Under the pieces are notes generated by a model. That model was not told where the DNA came from and did no database searches. It worked only from the letters and a program-made list of their open reading frames with translations. A DNA stretch of 64,000 nt from Vibrio aerogenes (GTDB lineage Bacteria > Pseudomonadota > Gammaproteobacteria > Enterobacterales > Vibrionaceae): contig NZ_AP024862.1 in assembly GCF_024346755.1 (NCBI RefSeq), positions 744,001-808,000 on the forward strand, read 5' to 3'. Below, in pieces: positions 32,873 through 42,491 of this stretch (position 1 is the first letter of the stretch; each line of letters starts with the position of its first letter). The position numbers and the translations under genes are program-made.

Positions 32873-34292
32873 AGGGTATCTCCAAAATAAATGTTGTCGG
32901 GGGACCAATCAGAGACATTTTGCCTCCCATTCTCCCGACCATAGATTCAACAATTGTTAAACCAAGCCCTAAGCCACTTTTACTGACGAAAGGTTTGCGC
33001 AAATGACGCCAGTTCTTTTGCGTCAGCTGACCTTGATCGATCACCTTAAATGTAACCATATGACTTGAAGTAATGACGTCCAGTTTAACCGGGGCAATAC
33101 CGTATTTCATTGCATTCCGGAGTAAATTATCAATACAGGTTCCCAACCAGTAGACATTCAGCTTTGCAGCAATATCCTCATTGATTGAAAAAATTATTTC
33201 TGAGTTAAATTCATCTTCGATTTTGAATTGCAGCCATTCTTTCACGGATGGAATCCAATCGACAGCTAACGGTTTTGTGTCCGATTGCAAATAGTCTTTA
33301 CTGGCTTCTGCCAGTTGTCTCAGCCGTCGTGAATCTTCACACAAACGTCTGAATTCATCGTAAACAGTTTCCGGCAGTTGTTCGAATTCCCGGCGAAATC
33401 CTTCCACTGTTAAAGATAAGCTGGCAATCGGGGTTCTGAGTTCATGCGTCAGAATCTGCAGAACCAGCATCCTGCTTTTCAGTTCATGGCGTTTACTGTT
33501 CCACCGGTAGATAAACCATCCAATCACCATCAGCACATTTGCAACAACCAACCCGACAAGCACAAAGCGCAAAAACTCTGATTGATCTTCTTTTTTCCAG
33601 CACAGGTTCCCCCGCCGTACAAAACAGCTTGAATCAGAATTTGCGTATGTAAAGGTCAGACCGGCTGATTGTGCGTTCTCCTTCCAAATATATTCAGGAA
33701 ACACATAGTATTTATCCCCTTTCCTCAGCCAAAGCTCATTTTGTTCAGTGAACATGGAATCACCCGAGATCAAAGACATGACGGAGTCACGCTCCATATG
33801 CTGTAAACGTCCCAGTAAAGTATTTGATAAGGCTTTCGGTCGCTCCTGAATATGCATAAAAACTTTCAGTTCATTGAAAGACTCAGGATGCTTCCTGACA
33901 TACCGGGCGGCATAAGTCCCTCCCCCCGGATGAATTAATGAGCTTCGGGCAAACCAGCGAAAAGGAAGCTTTGTACCATTACACATCGCCCGTATAAAAA
34001 CGAGTGGTTCCGTGACCAACGGGCTCAGTGGAAAATTTCCGGTACAATTTTCTGCCAGAAAATGTAATTGCTGGATATCTTTTAATGGGTATAAAGATGT
34101 CTGAGGCAGCATAGAGTCCGGTGTTAACAGTTTCGTTGCATATTCTGATTCAATTTCCCGCAGGTCATAGGATACCTCAGCGTTTCCATATTTAAATAAA
34201 GAAATAAAATGGTTAATTCTTGTTGGTAGTGAATCTGCATGCACATATGGACTAACAAGGAAGATGAACAACATAAACTGTTTTAATATCAT
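32847..34292 (-). CDS. vxrA: Sensor histidine kinase VxrA (WigK)
   Basis: 481 residues: signal/first helix (LFIFLVSPYVHA), a periplasmic sensor domain of about 230 residues (DUF3404 type, with four cysteines such as ENCTGNF, AMCNGTK, CFVRRGNLCW), a transmembrane helix (FVLVGLVVANVLMVIGWFIY), HisKA with LQILTHELRTPIASL, and an ATPase domain with DNLLRNAMKYG, DQGQL and GLGLGLTIVES. First gene of the vxr operon here. The neighbouring pntAB operon on the same strand matches the V. cholerae chromosome II order. Confidence 0.9.
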   Translation of the reverse strand: MILKQFMLFIFLVSPYVHADSLPTRINHFISLFKYGNAEVSYDLREIESEYATKLLTPDSMLPQTSLYPLKDIQQLHFLAENCTGNFPLSPLVTEPLVFIRAMCNGTKLPFRWFARSSLIHPGGGTYAARYVRKHPESFNELKVFMHIQERPKALSNTLLGRLQHMERDSVMSLISGDSMFTEQNELWLRKGDKYYVFPEYIWKENAQSAGLTFTYANSDSSCFVRRGNLCWKKEDQSEFLRFVLVGLVVANVLMVIGWFIYRWNSKRHELKSRMLVLQILTHELRTPIASLSLTVEGFRREFEQLPETVYDEFRRLCEDSRRLRQLAEASKDYLQSDTKPLAVDWIPSVKEWLQFKIEDEFNSEIIFSINEDIAAKLNVYWLGTCIDNLLRNAMKYGIAPVKLDVITSSHMVTFKVIDQGQLTQKNWRHLRKPFVSKSGLGLGLTIVESMVGRMGGKMSLIGPPTTFILEIPCETNVTSC

Positions 34293-34401
34293 TATTCTGT
34301 AGGGCTTTATGTTTGCATTTAAGTTCTATGACTAAGTTAACATTATGACAAAAATGCCTTTCTGCATGTTATGTTGATGTCAATAATGGAACCCATCACT
34401 A

Positions 34402-34432
34402 AAAAGCCAGCAATTTATAACTGCTGGCTTTT
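34402..34432 (-). terminator. Terminator of pntAB
   Basis: AAAAGCCAGCA / TGCTGGCTTTT, an 11-pair stem with a 9-base loop, A/T flanks giving T-runs on both strands; it ends pntB transcription on the - strand. Confidence 0.82.
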
Positions 34433-34470
34433 GATTGAATGAAATTTACTCACTAGAGCGTGTTTATTTT

Positions 34471-35847
34471 TTATAAGAATTTTGCTATTGAATCAACACT
34501 CTCTTTTGCATCACCAAACAGCATTTGGGTATTTTCTTTAAAGAACAGCGGATTTTGTACACCGGCATAGCCAGTATTCATTGAACGTTTAAATACAATG
34601 ACATTTTTGGCATGCCACACTTCCAGTACCGGCATTCCCGCAATCGGACTGTTTGGATCTTCCAGCGCAGCAGGATTCACCGTGTCATTTGCACCAATCA
34701 CAAGCACTGTATCTGTTTCAGTAAAGTCATCATTGATCTCATCCATTTCAAGAACAATTTCATAAGGTACTTTCGCTTCAGCCAGCAGTACGTTCATATG
34801 ACCGGGTAAACGTCCGGCAACCGGGTGAATCCCGAAACGGACTTCAACACCAAGTGCCCGCAGTTTTTCAGTAATTTCATAAACCGGATACTGTGCCTGC
34901 GCAACCGCCATACCATATCCCGGCGTGATAATGACTGATTTTGAATTTTTCAGTAATTCTGCGACATCTTCAGCAAAAGTTTCGCGGTGTTCACCCTGCT
35001 CATCACCTTCAGAAATCACAATTTCCTGACCAAAACCACCCGCAATCACACTGATAAAGGAACGATTCATCGCCTTACACATAATGTAAGAAAGAATCGC
35101 ACCTGAAGAACCGACTAAGGCACCGGTCACAATCAATAAGTCATTGGCCAGCATGAAACCAGCTGCTGCTGCTGCCCACCCGGAATAGGAGTTCAGCATT
35201 GAAACAACAACGGGCATGTCTGCACCACCAATCGAAGCAACCAGATGATAGCCAAATACAAAAGCAATCAATGTCATGATCAGCAGAGCGAAGGCACTGC
35301 CATCTACCTGCACAAAATAAATCAACAGTAATGCAGAAACAACAACAGCGGCAAGGTTCCACTTATGCTTGTGCGGAATATTCAGCGGAGAGGATGAAAT
35401 CACCCCGCGGAGCTTGCCAAAGGCAACAATTGAACCGGTAAAAGTCACGGCCCCAATGAACACACCCAGGAAGATTTCAACCAGATGAATCACATGCTCT
35501 GCATGTGTTGCAACTTCCGGTGAATCCAGATAGCTATTGAATCCGACTAATACCGCAGCCATCCCCACAAAACTATGGAGAATCGCAACCAGTTCCGGCA
35601 TCTGGGTCATTTCTACTTTTTTCGCATAGTAGATACCAATACTGGCACCGATTACCATCGCGACAATAATCCAGCCGAAACCTGAAGTATCCGGAGCAAA
35701 AATCGTCGCGATCAGAGCAATCGCCATTCCAGCTATGCCATAATAATTTCCTGACTTTGCAGTTTCCTGCTTTGATAAACCAGCCAGACTCATAATAAAG
35801 AATAAAGCAGCAACAATGTACGCTGCCTGTACTAATCCTGCAGACAT
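34471..35847 (-). CDS. pntB: NAD(P) transhydrogenase subunit beta
   Basis: 458 residues. The N-terminal ~260 residues hold about nine transmembrane helices ([31 protein letters not shown], ...), forming most of the proton channel of domain II. The C-terminal domain III binds NADP(H): [63 protein letters not shown]. With PntA it couples hydride transfer from NADH to NADP+ to proton entry, making NADPH. Twelve bases downstream of pntA. Confidence 0.95.
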   Translation of the reverse strand: MSAGLVQAAYIVAALFFIMSLAGLSKQETAKSGNYYGIAGMAIALIATIFAPDTSGFGWIIVAMVIGASIGIYYAKKVEMTQMPELVAILHSFVGMAAVLVGFNSYLDSPEVATHAEHVIHLVEIFLGVFIGAVTFTGSIVAFGKLRGVISSSPLNIPHKHKWNLAAVVVSALLLIYFVQVDGSAFALLIMTLIAFVFGYHLVASIGGADMPVVVSMLNSYSGWAAAAAGFMLANDLLIVTGALVGSSGAILSYIMCKAMNRSFISVIAGGFGQEIVISEGDEQGEHRETFAEDVAELLKNSKSVIITPGYGMAVAQAQYPVYEITEKLRALGVEVRFGIHPVAGRLPGHMNVLLAEAKVPYEIVLEMDEINDDFTETDTVLVIGANDTVNPAALEDPNSPIAGMPVLEVWHAKNVIVFKRSMNTGYAGVQNPLFFKENTQMLFGDAKESVDSIAKFL

Positions 35848-35858
35848 TCTGTTACTCC

Positions 35859-37394
35859 TTAACTTTTACGGAACATTTCAAGCATACGCTTGGTCACAGT
35901 GAAACCACCAAATATATTAATGCTGGCGATCAGCACAGCAATAAAAGAGAGAAAACTCACAAAACCATGGCCCTGACCAATCTGGAGTAAGGCACCGGTA
36001 ATGATGATGCCGGAAATCGCATTCGTTACAGACATTAATGGTGTATGGAGCGCATGAGTGACGTTCCAGACCACGTAATAGCCGACAACACACGCCAGTA
36101 CAAAAACGGTAAAGTGACTTAAGAATGCAGCCGGAGCAACTGAGGCAATCCAGGCAAAAATACCGACACCAACAGCAACACCCACAATTTTTTTTGTCGG
36201 TGAAATCGGTTTCTCTTCTTTCTGAACTTTAGGCTTTACAGGCTCTGCTTTTACCTGAGGTTGGGCTGAAACCTGAATTGGCGGGGCCGGCCATGTCACT
36301 TCACCTTCTTTGATGACTGTAACACCACGTTGCACGACATCCTCAAAATCAATATTGATTAACCCGTCTTTGTCTTTACACAGTAACTTCAGTAAATTGA
36401 CCAGGTTTGTCGCATATAATTGTGAAGACTGTGTGGGAAGACGTCCAACCATATCGGTATAACCGATAATTTTAACTCCGTTATCAGTTGTCACGACTTG
36501 ATCTGCAACCGTACATTCACAGTTACCACCATTTGCTGCTGCCAAATCAACAATGACACTGCCGGCCTTCATACTGTCAACCATCTCTTTGGTAATCAGT
36601 TTGGGTGCTGGCTTGCCGGGAATTAAGGCAGTTGTAATCACAATATCAACGTCTTCTGCCTGTTCAGCATAGAGTTCAGCCGCTTTCTGATTAAATTCAT
36701 CAGACATCTCTTTCGCATAGCCATCCCCTGACCCGGAAGATTCCTGAAAATCAAGCTCAAGAAAATCAGCGCCCATCGACTGCACCTGTTCTTTTACCTC
36801 AGGACGCACATCAAATGCACGGACAATGGCTCCCAGACTTCCTGCCGCACCAATCGCTGCCAGTCCCGCAACACCGGCTCCGGCGACAAATACTTTCGCT
36901 GGCGGAACTTTCCCTGCCGCGGTAATTTGACCAGTAAAGAAACGGCCAAACTCATGGGCAGCCTCAACCACAGCACGATAACCGGCAATATTTGCCATAG
37001 AAGAAAGTGCATCCAACGCCTGAGCCCTTGATATTCTGGGTACAGAGTCCATGGCCATCACATTGATCTTCTTCGTGGATAAAGTTTCCAGTAATTCAGG
37101 ATTTTGTGCTGGCCAGATAAAACTAATCAGGGTTGTGCCTTCCTTAATCAGTTCAATTTCTTCCGGCGTCGGGGCATTTACTTTCAGAATAATATCCGCA
37201 TTCCAGATATCATCTGATGATACAATTTGTGCTCCGGCCAGTTTAAAAGCTTCATCATCAAAACTCGCTTTTTCTCCCGCCTGAGATTCAATCACAACTT
37301 CAAAGCCTAATTTTAATAACTGTTTCACCGAGCCCGGAGAAGCAGCTACCCGCGTCTCTCCGGGGAGTCGCTCTGTAGGTACACCAATCTGCAT
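35859..37394 (-). CDS. pntA: NAD(P) transhydrogenase subunit alpha
   Basis: 511 residues. Domain I (about 1-380) binds NAD(H): [17 protein letters not shown] at the start, the Rossmann loop [20 protein letters not shown] near 170, [16 protein letters not shown] charged, Pro/Lys-rich linker (about 385-405) leads to four C-terminal transmembrane helices of domain II. First gene of pntAB; the promoter must lie in 37395-37700. In V. cholerae pntAB is on chromosome II next to vxrAB, as here. Confidence 0.95.
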   Translation of the reverse strand: MQIGVPTERLPGETRVAASPGSVKQLLKLGFEVVIESQAGEKASFDDEAFKLAGAQIVSSDDIWNADIILKVNAPTPEEIELIKEGTTLISFIWPAQNPELLETLSTKKINVMAMDSVPRISRAQALDALSSMANIAGYRAVVEAAHEFGRFFTGQITAAGKVPPAKVFVAGAGVAGLAAIGAAGSLGAIVRAFDVRPEVKEQVQSMGADFLELDFQESSGSGDGYAKEMSDEFNQKAAELYAEQAEDVDIVITTALIPGKPAPKLITKEMVDSMKAGSVIVDLAAANGGNCECTVADQVVTTDNGVKIIGYTDMVGRLPTQSSQLYATNLVNLLKLLCKDKDGLINIDFEDVVQRGVTVIKEGEVTWPAPPIQVSAQPQVKAEPVKPKVQKEEKPISPTKKIVGVAVGVGIFAWIASVAPAAFLSHFTVFVLACVVGYYVVWNVTHALHTPLMSVTNAISGIIITGALLQIGQGHGFVSFLSFIAVLIASINIFGGFTVTKRMLEMFRKS

Positions 37395-37817
37395 ATGTTT
37401 ATTCCTTTACTATTTGCAATTCTTATATTCTTTTTTCGTCTAAGAGGTTATTTAACATCAATCAAATCGTAATAACAGTCCAACAACATTATTACATATA
37501 GCGCATGGTTATAATCTATCGCAGTCAACAATTCTTCATATCAACCCCTGAAATAAGCATGGATACATCTTCTCAGGAGGCGGTAATATGACTATTCAAC
37601 ACACATTGATTTAATGTTGTATTTGACTTCCTGCCCTGATGCAACAGTCATTTTTTGTAAGAGAGAGCTATGCAGCAATATACCCGGTTCTGTTCTCTTG
37701 AGGCTTGTTTATCTTTCATCTTTCATCTTTCATCTTTCATCGCCATCCCTTCGGGCGACGACAGGTTAAGCGATGAAAGATAAACGCCCTAAAGTTATAC
37801 CTCAGGATGATGCACAT
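37395..37817. other. Intergenic region upstream of pntA with CTTTCAT tandem repeat
   Basis: No gene found in 423 bases. Besides the pntA promoter it contains four exact CTTTCAT units (37713-37740) and complementary GATGAAAGATAAAC downstream (37772-37785), described separately. Confidence 0.5.
37707..37785. repeat. Tandem CTTTCAT repeat within a foldable inverted repeat
   Basis: GTTTATCTTTCATC (37707-37720) is the exact complement of GATGAAAGATAAAC (37772-37785). CTTTCATCGC at the last repeat (37734-37743) is also the exact complement of GCGATGAAAG (37770-37779), so first and last repeat compete for the same partner. A small CGCC/GGCG hairpin lies inside. Copy-number change in the heptamer would shift the balance between folds. 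Confidence 0.65.
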
Positions 37818-37847
37818 AAAAAAACCACAAGCCGGACACTTGTGGTT
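37818..37847 (-). terminator. Terminator after the HlyU-like gene
   Basis: AACCACAAG / CTTGTGGTT nine-pair stem; the - strand continues into seven T's (37818-37824). Confidence 0.82.
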
Positions 37848-37874
37848 GACTGACACTCATTATTTTTCAGGAAG

Positions 37875-38153
37875 TTAATGAAAGATTTTTTCTCCCATCT
37901 GATCGATCATCATTTTCGCTTTTGCAACCATCAGTTCATCCGCATCACCACGGCTGATGACAACATCAGAGCGAATAAATCGATGTTCATGGGTTTCCCC
38001 CTCTTTTTCCAGCAAAATACGCCCTGCAATCCGGTACTGTCCACTTTCAGCAATCGCTTCGGGGTAAATAAAAAAACCTTTATATTCAACAGGTTCTGCA
38101 GCAGCCTGTGTTTGCTGCGTTTTCTTTCCAAACAGCCGAGATAAAAAACCCAC
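37875..38153 (-). CDS. HlyU-family protein
   Basis: 92 residues: a basic N-terminus (MGFLSRLFGKKTQ), a Gln/Ala linker and a compact domain YKGFFIYPEAIAESGQYRIAG ... HRFIRSDVVISRGDADE matching the small HlyU family (PF10115 type) annotated as transcriptional regulators. It is not the ArsR-type HlyU of Vibrio haemolysin control despite the shared name. No HTH is visible, so a regulatory role is doubtful. It abuts the ComFB-like gene (zero bases), with which it should be co-transcribed. Confidence 0.75.
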   Translation of the reverse strand: MGFLSRLFGKKTQQTQAAAEPVEYKGFFIYPEAIAESGQYRIAGRILLEKEGETHEHRFIRSDVVISRGDADELMVAKAKMMIDQMGEKIFH

Positions 38154-38531
38154 TTACTTCTCCTCATGATGGCCTCTGATTGGCCGCTCATACCATTCCA
38201 GTTCCAATGCTTCATCAAATCGAGCACTTGAAATGACGACAGGGATTTCCCCTGTTTTATCGCGATTTTTACGCCGATCATTCTTGATCATCAATTCAGC
38301 GGCTTCAACTGCATCTTTTGCATATTTTTTTAGCTGTATCAAACGAGTTTCAGAAATTGCAGACAGAAAATCGACATCATAACGAATATAGACGGGTCTT
38401 ATCTGACTTAATGATAAACATGCCAAATCGGCCAGTTGTTCATGACTATATTGGTCGGTGTACTTGTCCGCTGCCAAAAACTGACCGACCAGTGTTTCCA
38501 TGTAGTTATGCACTTCAACATTAATCTGCAT
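38154..38531 (-). CDS. ComFB-like late competence protein
   Basis: 125 residues. N-terminal block EVHNYMETLVGQFLA... LADLACLSLSQIRPVYIRYDVDFLS fits the ComFB family (E/M...V, then a DIxxLALNxLPPxYV-like stretch). ComFB proteins in other bacteria have been reported to bind cyclic dinucleotides; whether this one does is open, but a diguanylate cyclase gene lies 400 bases away. A basic segment (KNDRRKNRDKTGE) and an acidic C-terminus follow. Heads a two-gene unit with the HlyU-family gene. Confidence 0.72.
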   Translation of the reverse strand: MQINVEVHNYMETLVGQFLAADKYTDQYSHEQLADLACLSLSQIRPVYIRYDVDFLSAISETRLIQLKKYAKDAVEAAELMIKNDRRKNRDKTGEIPVVISSARFDEALELEWYERPIRGHHEEK

Positions 38532-38926
38532 AATGTTTATCCTCTCTCATTCCAGTCTTTTTGATACCACCATGCTGTGAAACTAAAAGTCTCTACATAT
38601 TTATTACCCAAGCATAGTTCATTTAAAGAGACATGAGATGCGTAACATATCAATTGTTGAGCGGCCTCAGCACCGTCACTGTTCTGCATCGATCAGTGAC
38701 CTGACCGGACAACGATTCACTGACACTCAGGTCTTTATCATCCGGGGAAATAAAGACAGTGAAAAAATCAGCTATAGTTATTTTGAGTATATTATGCATA
38801 TGAGGTAATAAGATGAACTCATCATAAGACAAATCATTGAACATGTTGATTTACTTAACCTTCCAAACATACTAGGATATGTCTGTTTTCAGCCTTTATT
38901 TTATTTTTTGACGAAACAATCATCAT
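38532..38926. other. Divergent intergenic region
   Basis: 395 bases between divergently read genes; should contain both promoters. A 64-codon open frame at 38650-38844 has no ribosome site or plausible product. I see no other feature. Confidence 0.4.
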
Positions 38927-40177
38927 ATGTCTCCGATGCAAATCAATTCCCCATGGTTTCGCCTCATTACTCCTGTTGTGGTGGTTCTCGCTGTATGGGT
39001 TGGTATTGAGAAAAACTTTTTACGGCTTCCGTTCCATGATTCTGTCCTGGTCAACATGCCGTATGTGCTGTTTATTGTCTCCCTTATCATTGCTCAAATA
39101 TTCAAGCAAAGCAGAATGGGAATGCTCGCCATTTCACAACTTCTTTGCTATGGCATTATTCAGTATCGTCTTCAGGTCCCTCTTTCAATCGGCTCAGCAA
39201 AATTGGAGCTGTCATTACTGAGTTTCCTTTTCCCGGTCACATGCATGTTAAATTATGCGTTCAGGAATGCGGCCGTTCTGACTAAAAATTTCCTCTTATA
39301 TATTCTGATTCTGATTCTGTTTTTTGCATGGGCCATGCTGATTATCAATCACACAACTCAGGGGGGATTTGATGATATTTCGGCTGGGCTGCTGGCTTCC
39401 GTCCCGCAATTTTCCAGACTTCCATTTGTAATTGTCCTGTATTTGTTCGCAATCACCGGGATTACCGCAATTTTATTACTGAATAAAAATAAAGCACTCG
39501 ATGCGATTACCTACACATCCATTCTGCTCAATGCCAATATTTTTATCTTCTTCCATGTACCTTATATTTCAACATTACTGGCTTCAGTCTCTGGTATCTT
39601 TTTGATCCTGTACCTGATCTCTGCAGGTCAGGAAATGGCATTTAACGATCGTTTGACGACACTTCCGGCGCGCAGAGCCCTTGAGTTTGACATGAGACAC
39701 TTAGGTCGTCGCTTTGCCATTGCCATGCTGGATGTCGACCACTTCAAAAAATTTAATGATACTTATGGCCATGATACCGGTGATGACGTGCTCAAGCTCG
39801 TCGCCAGCCGGATGCTTCATGTGAAAGGCCGGGCGAAAGCGTACCGCTATGGCGGCGAAGAATTTACTATCATCTTTAAGGGCAAAGATGCTGAGGAAGC
39901 ATCAAAGTATCTTGATATTCTGCGTCAGGATATTCAGGATTATAAAATGAGTATCCGCAATTCGTCTGACCGGCCTGAAGATAATAAACAAGGCTTATTA
40001 AAACGCCGGAATAGTAATAAAAAACCGAAACCGGATAAAACCGTGAATGTTACAATCAGTATCGGAGTCAGTGACAGTCACTCAAGTAAAGTACCTGACG
40101 AAGTTCTTAAATTAGCCGATCAGGCATTATATAAAGCGAAAAAAGCCGGACGTAACAGAGTCAAAATCGTTAAGTAG
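38927..40177 (+). CDS. Membrane diguanylate cyclase (GGDEF protein)
   Basis: 416 residues. Six to seven transmembrane helices fill the first 235 residues (LITPVVVVLAVWVGIE, VLFIVSLIIAQIF, LLYILILILFFAWAMLII, FVIVLYLFAITGITAILLL, and so on). The catalytic domain has ALEFDMRHLGRRFAIAMLDVDHFKKFNDTYGHDTGDD and the active GGEEF (YRYGGEEF). No RxxD inhibitory site precedes GGEEF. Between the GGEEF part and the conserved ISIGVS strand there is a basic, disordered insert of about 30 residues (SDRPEDNKQGLLKRRNSNKK). It makes c-di-GMP from two GTP; the stimulus sensed by the membrane part is unknown. Confidence 0.92.
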   Translation: MSPMQINSPWFRLITPVVVVLAVWVGIEKNFLRLPFHDSVLVNMPYVLFIVSLIIAQIFKQSRMGMLAISQLLCYGIIQYRLQVPLSIGSAKLELSLLSFLFPVTCMLNYAFRNAAVLTKNFLLYILILILFFAWAMLIINHTTQGGFDDISAGLLASVPQFSRLPFVIVLYLFAITGITAILLLNKNKALDAITYTSILLNANIFIFFHVPYISTLLASVSGIFLILYLISAGQEMAFNDRLTTLPARRALEFDMRHLGRRFAIAMLDVDHFKKFNDTYGHDTGDDVLKLVASRMLHVKGRAKAYRYGGEEFTIIFKGKDAEEASKYLDILRQDIQDYKMSIRNSSDRPEDNKQGLLKRRNSNKKPKPDKTVNVTISIGVSDSHSSKVPDEVLKLADQALYKAKKAGRNRVKIVK

Positions 40178-40192
40178 TTACCATAAATTGTA

Positions 40193-40356
40193 CTAAATAC
40201 CTGTTCCTAATTGTAGATCACTCAGGCAGATATCGAACACAGACACGCATAAACCCATCCCTGGGGCTCTGCCGCGCCTTCCCTGGCGCGGAAGGTCTGC
40301 TTATCGATATCTGCCTCGTTACCAAAAGTGGCGCATATTCAGGAACAGGTATTTAG
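40193..40356 (+). mobile_element. 164 bp MITE-like element, copy 1
   Basis: Bounded by terminal inverted repeats CTAAATACCTGTTCCT and AGGAACAGGTATTTAG (16 bp perfect). Non-coding; the core has a GCGCC/GGCGC hairpin (around 40273-40290). An inverted copy of the same length and about 95% identical lies at 52111-52274. No clear target duplication is visible. Starts 15 bases after the diguanylate cyclase stop. Confidence 0.85.
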
Positions 40357-40418
40357 CTCAGACCTGATCTGGCAGTTACCCATTTTTCCGGTGCTTTCGT
40401 CAGATTAGATTTGAGCTA

Positions 40419-40543
40419 AAATACAAGAGCATTAGGGCATGGATACCCTTGTTTAAGCCCTTTTTTATCAACGAAAAGAGGATGGCTTGAGCGGTTTGTG
40501 GAACCAGATATATCCAGATCAGAAAATGACTTAGAATGGTATA
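40419..40543. repeat. Dispersed intergenic repeat, copy near dcuA
   Basis: ACAAGAGCATT / GCATGGATACCCTTGT imperfect palindrome (about 40420-40452), then TTGAGCGGTTTGTGGAACC (40487-) AGATATAT, ATCAGAAA and GAATGGTAT up to 40543. The second part recurs at 52282-52338 and fragments near 29.99 kb; the palindromic part recurs at 51315. Probably decayed copies of one element. Confidence 0.6.
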
Positions 40544-40597
40544 AGTCCTTCTTCCCAGCGCGTGTCCGGCTGAAACGACCATCCGCATGATCAAAAA

Positions 40598-40629
40598 AAC
40601 TGCTGACGCCTGAGAGACGCCAGCAGTTT
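40598..40629 (-). terminator. Terminator of dcuA
   Basis: AAACTGCTG (40598-40606) / CAGCAGTTT (40621-40629); on the - strand the stem leads into GTTTTTTG. The loop contains GACGCC/GGCGTC-like bases that can extend the stem partly. Confidence 0.72.
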
Positions 40630-40652
40630 CAACAATAAAGCAATCAGAAAAA

Positions 40653-41957
40653 CTAAATAAAAATCCGCGCCAGTAAAAATCCCATTGGAACCGCACTCAT
40701 GATACCCATCACGCCAGGCAGGAAGAAAGGGTGATTGATAATCAAAGAACCATTCCATCGGTTACTCATGAAAGAACCGGTATCATCCGTTGCAATCGCA
40801 AAAGCAGTCGTCGGATAAATATTCGTAATATACAAAGCACTCACTGCCGCAAAACTCGCAAGAATTGTTCCTGCATCCACACCCAACGTTGCTGCAATCG
40901 GTACTAATAAAGCGCTGGTTGCCCCTTGGCTGAACAATAACGCACTGGTGCCGAAAAATACTAAAGAAAGCAGTGCAGGATATTCATTAAGTAAACTACC
41001 GGCAATATGTTTAATCTCATCAATATGCGCACCGATAATTGTTGAACTTAACCAGACAATACCAAGTATGACAATAATTGACTCCGCACCATCACGGAAT
41101 ATCGGTGCATGCTTGATTTTTGACAGCGGGACTTTGCACGTCACTGCGGTCAGAAAAGACACAAAAAACATGGTGATAATAATGATGTCTTTCGATCCCA
41201 AATGATGGCCAATCACAGATTTAAACATCAGCATCGCAACAATAAAAGTGACACCACCAAGGAACAAAAATACCGAACGCTTTGCTTCCGGAGTCGTCTC
41301 AGAATTTTTTTCCTCTTCGGAGCTGAAATTCACCAGTCCCTTTTTCAAACGATCCTGATAAATCGGATCCTGACTTAATTCACATCCTTGCTTACTGGCG
41401 ACAAAAGCAGCAATAGTACAGCCAAATAATGCAGCTGGTAAAATGACGCAGATCGCATCGAGAAAACTAACGCCCATATGTTCAACGACGACATACATGG
41501 CTGCCGTTGCTCCGGAAATCGGTGACGCTGTAATTGCTATCTGGGATGCAACAACAGCCGAACTCAGAGGCTGGCTGGGACGTACACCGTTATCTTTGGC
41601 AACTTGCTGAATCACATTCAGGACAGACATTGCGGTATACCCTGTTCCGGCAAGTGTTGTCAGAACAAAAGTGGTCGCCGGGGCAATGATATTGATATAT
41701 TTGGGATTATTACGAAGCAGGCTTTCAGCACATTTCACCATATAGCCCATTCCACCGGCTTCCTGCATAACCGATAGTGCCAGAATCACCGACATAATAA
41801 TTAAAATAACGGAGACGGGAATAGAACCGGGTGCCAGACCTAATACATAGACGGCAATGACCATTCCAACGCCACCTGCCAGTCCGACACCGATTCCACC
41901 TAACCGGGCAGCGAGTATAATACACCCTAAGAGTAGTACTGTTTCAATTAATAACAT
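40653..41957 (-). CDS. dcuA: Anaerobic C4-dicarboxylate transporter DcuA-type
   Basis: 434 residues from ATG at 41957 (AAGGAAG eight bases upstream); the longer frame to 42002 adds a hydrophilic leader without a ribosome site. About ten to twelve transmembrane helices. Closer to DcuA than DcuB by motif: ARLGGIGVGLAGGVG, MQEAGGMGYMVKCAESLLRNNPKYINIIAP, SSAVVASQIAITASPISGA, DPIYQDRLKKGLV, INHPFFLPG. It exchanges fumarate, aspartate and succinate. Divergent from aspA across a 534-base regulatory gap; in E. coli aspA and dcuA are also neighbours. Exported succinate from FrdABCD would be exchanged for aspartate or fumarate. Confidence 0.88.
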   Translation of the reverse strand: MLLIETVLLLGCIILAARLGGIGVGLAGGVGMVIAVYVLGLAPGSIPVSVILIIMSVILALSVMQEAGGMGYMVKCAESLLRNNPKYINIIAPATTFVLTTLAGTGYTAMSVLNVIQQVAKDNGVRPSQPLSSAVVASQIAITASPISGATAAMYVVVEHMGVSFLDAICVILPAALFGCTIAAFVASKQGCELSQDPIYQDRLKKGLVNFSSEEEKNSETTPEAKRSVFLFLGGVTFIVAMLMFKSVIGHHLGSKDIIIITMFFVSFLTAVTCKVPLSKIKHAPIFRDGAESIIVILGIVWLSSTIIGAHIDEIKHIAGSLLNEYPALLSLVFFGTSALLFSQGATSALLVPIAATLGVDAGTILASFAAVSALYITNIYPTTAFAIATDDTGSFMSNRWNGSLIINHPFFLPGVMGIMSAVPMGFLLARIFI

Positions 41958-42491
41958 AGCAATTACTTCCTTATTATTTAATTCTTTTGGATGTAACATC
42001 AATTAATCATTCACGTTACAAGAAGTGATACCATGAAAAAGTCAAACGATAAGTAAAATAAACACTTATAAGAAAAATATTATCCGCATATAATCATATG
42101 AGTCATATTTTATTATTAATTTAATAATCCTTTATCGAATATAATATATTTAATTCGCTCGAAAATTTTCATCTTCTATTAATAAAATAACTTACCCAAG
42201 TCTTCTCACTGGTTGAAATGCTTAAAAAAGCTTATCCATAAAAAAAATGCATCATCATAACCTGAAGAAGATCACATTAATTTTTATTTTCAGGTTTAGT
42301 GAAAACAAACAGATTATATTCAATAACAAAAAACAAACATATCATTTGTAATAACAACAATACGACTAAATAATGTACATCCTCATCTCTATGCAATAAA
42401 TGCATTATCGCTATATTTAAAGCATTTCACTTTAAGGCGCAAAAATAACATCTTGGAAAGGAATTAATTATAATCAAAAAGGTAGCCTCCT
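41958..42491. promoter_or_regulatory. Divergent dcuA-aspA regulatory region
   Basis: 534 AT-rich bases without a gene. It must contain promoters for both neighbours. A half-site-like GATCACATTAA (about 42270) could be recognised by CRP or FNR-type proteins, but I see no full palindrome. AAAGGTAG-type ribosome site for aspA lies at its right end. Confidence 0.5.

Noticed and set aside
37875..38153. Identification as the ArsR-type haemolysin regulator HlyU.
   Set aside because: No winged-helix HTH; it belongs to an unrelated small family that carries the same name.
40400..40696. 98-codon open frame between the MITE and dcuA, on the - strand.
   Set aside because: Covers repeat fragments, a terminator and the end of dcuA; no ribosome site.
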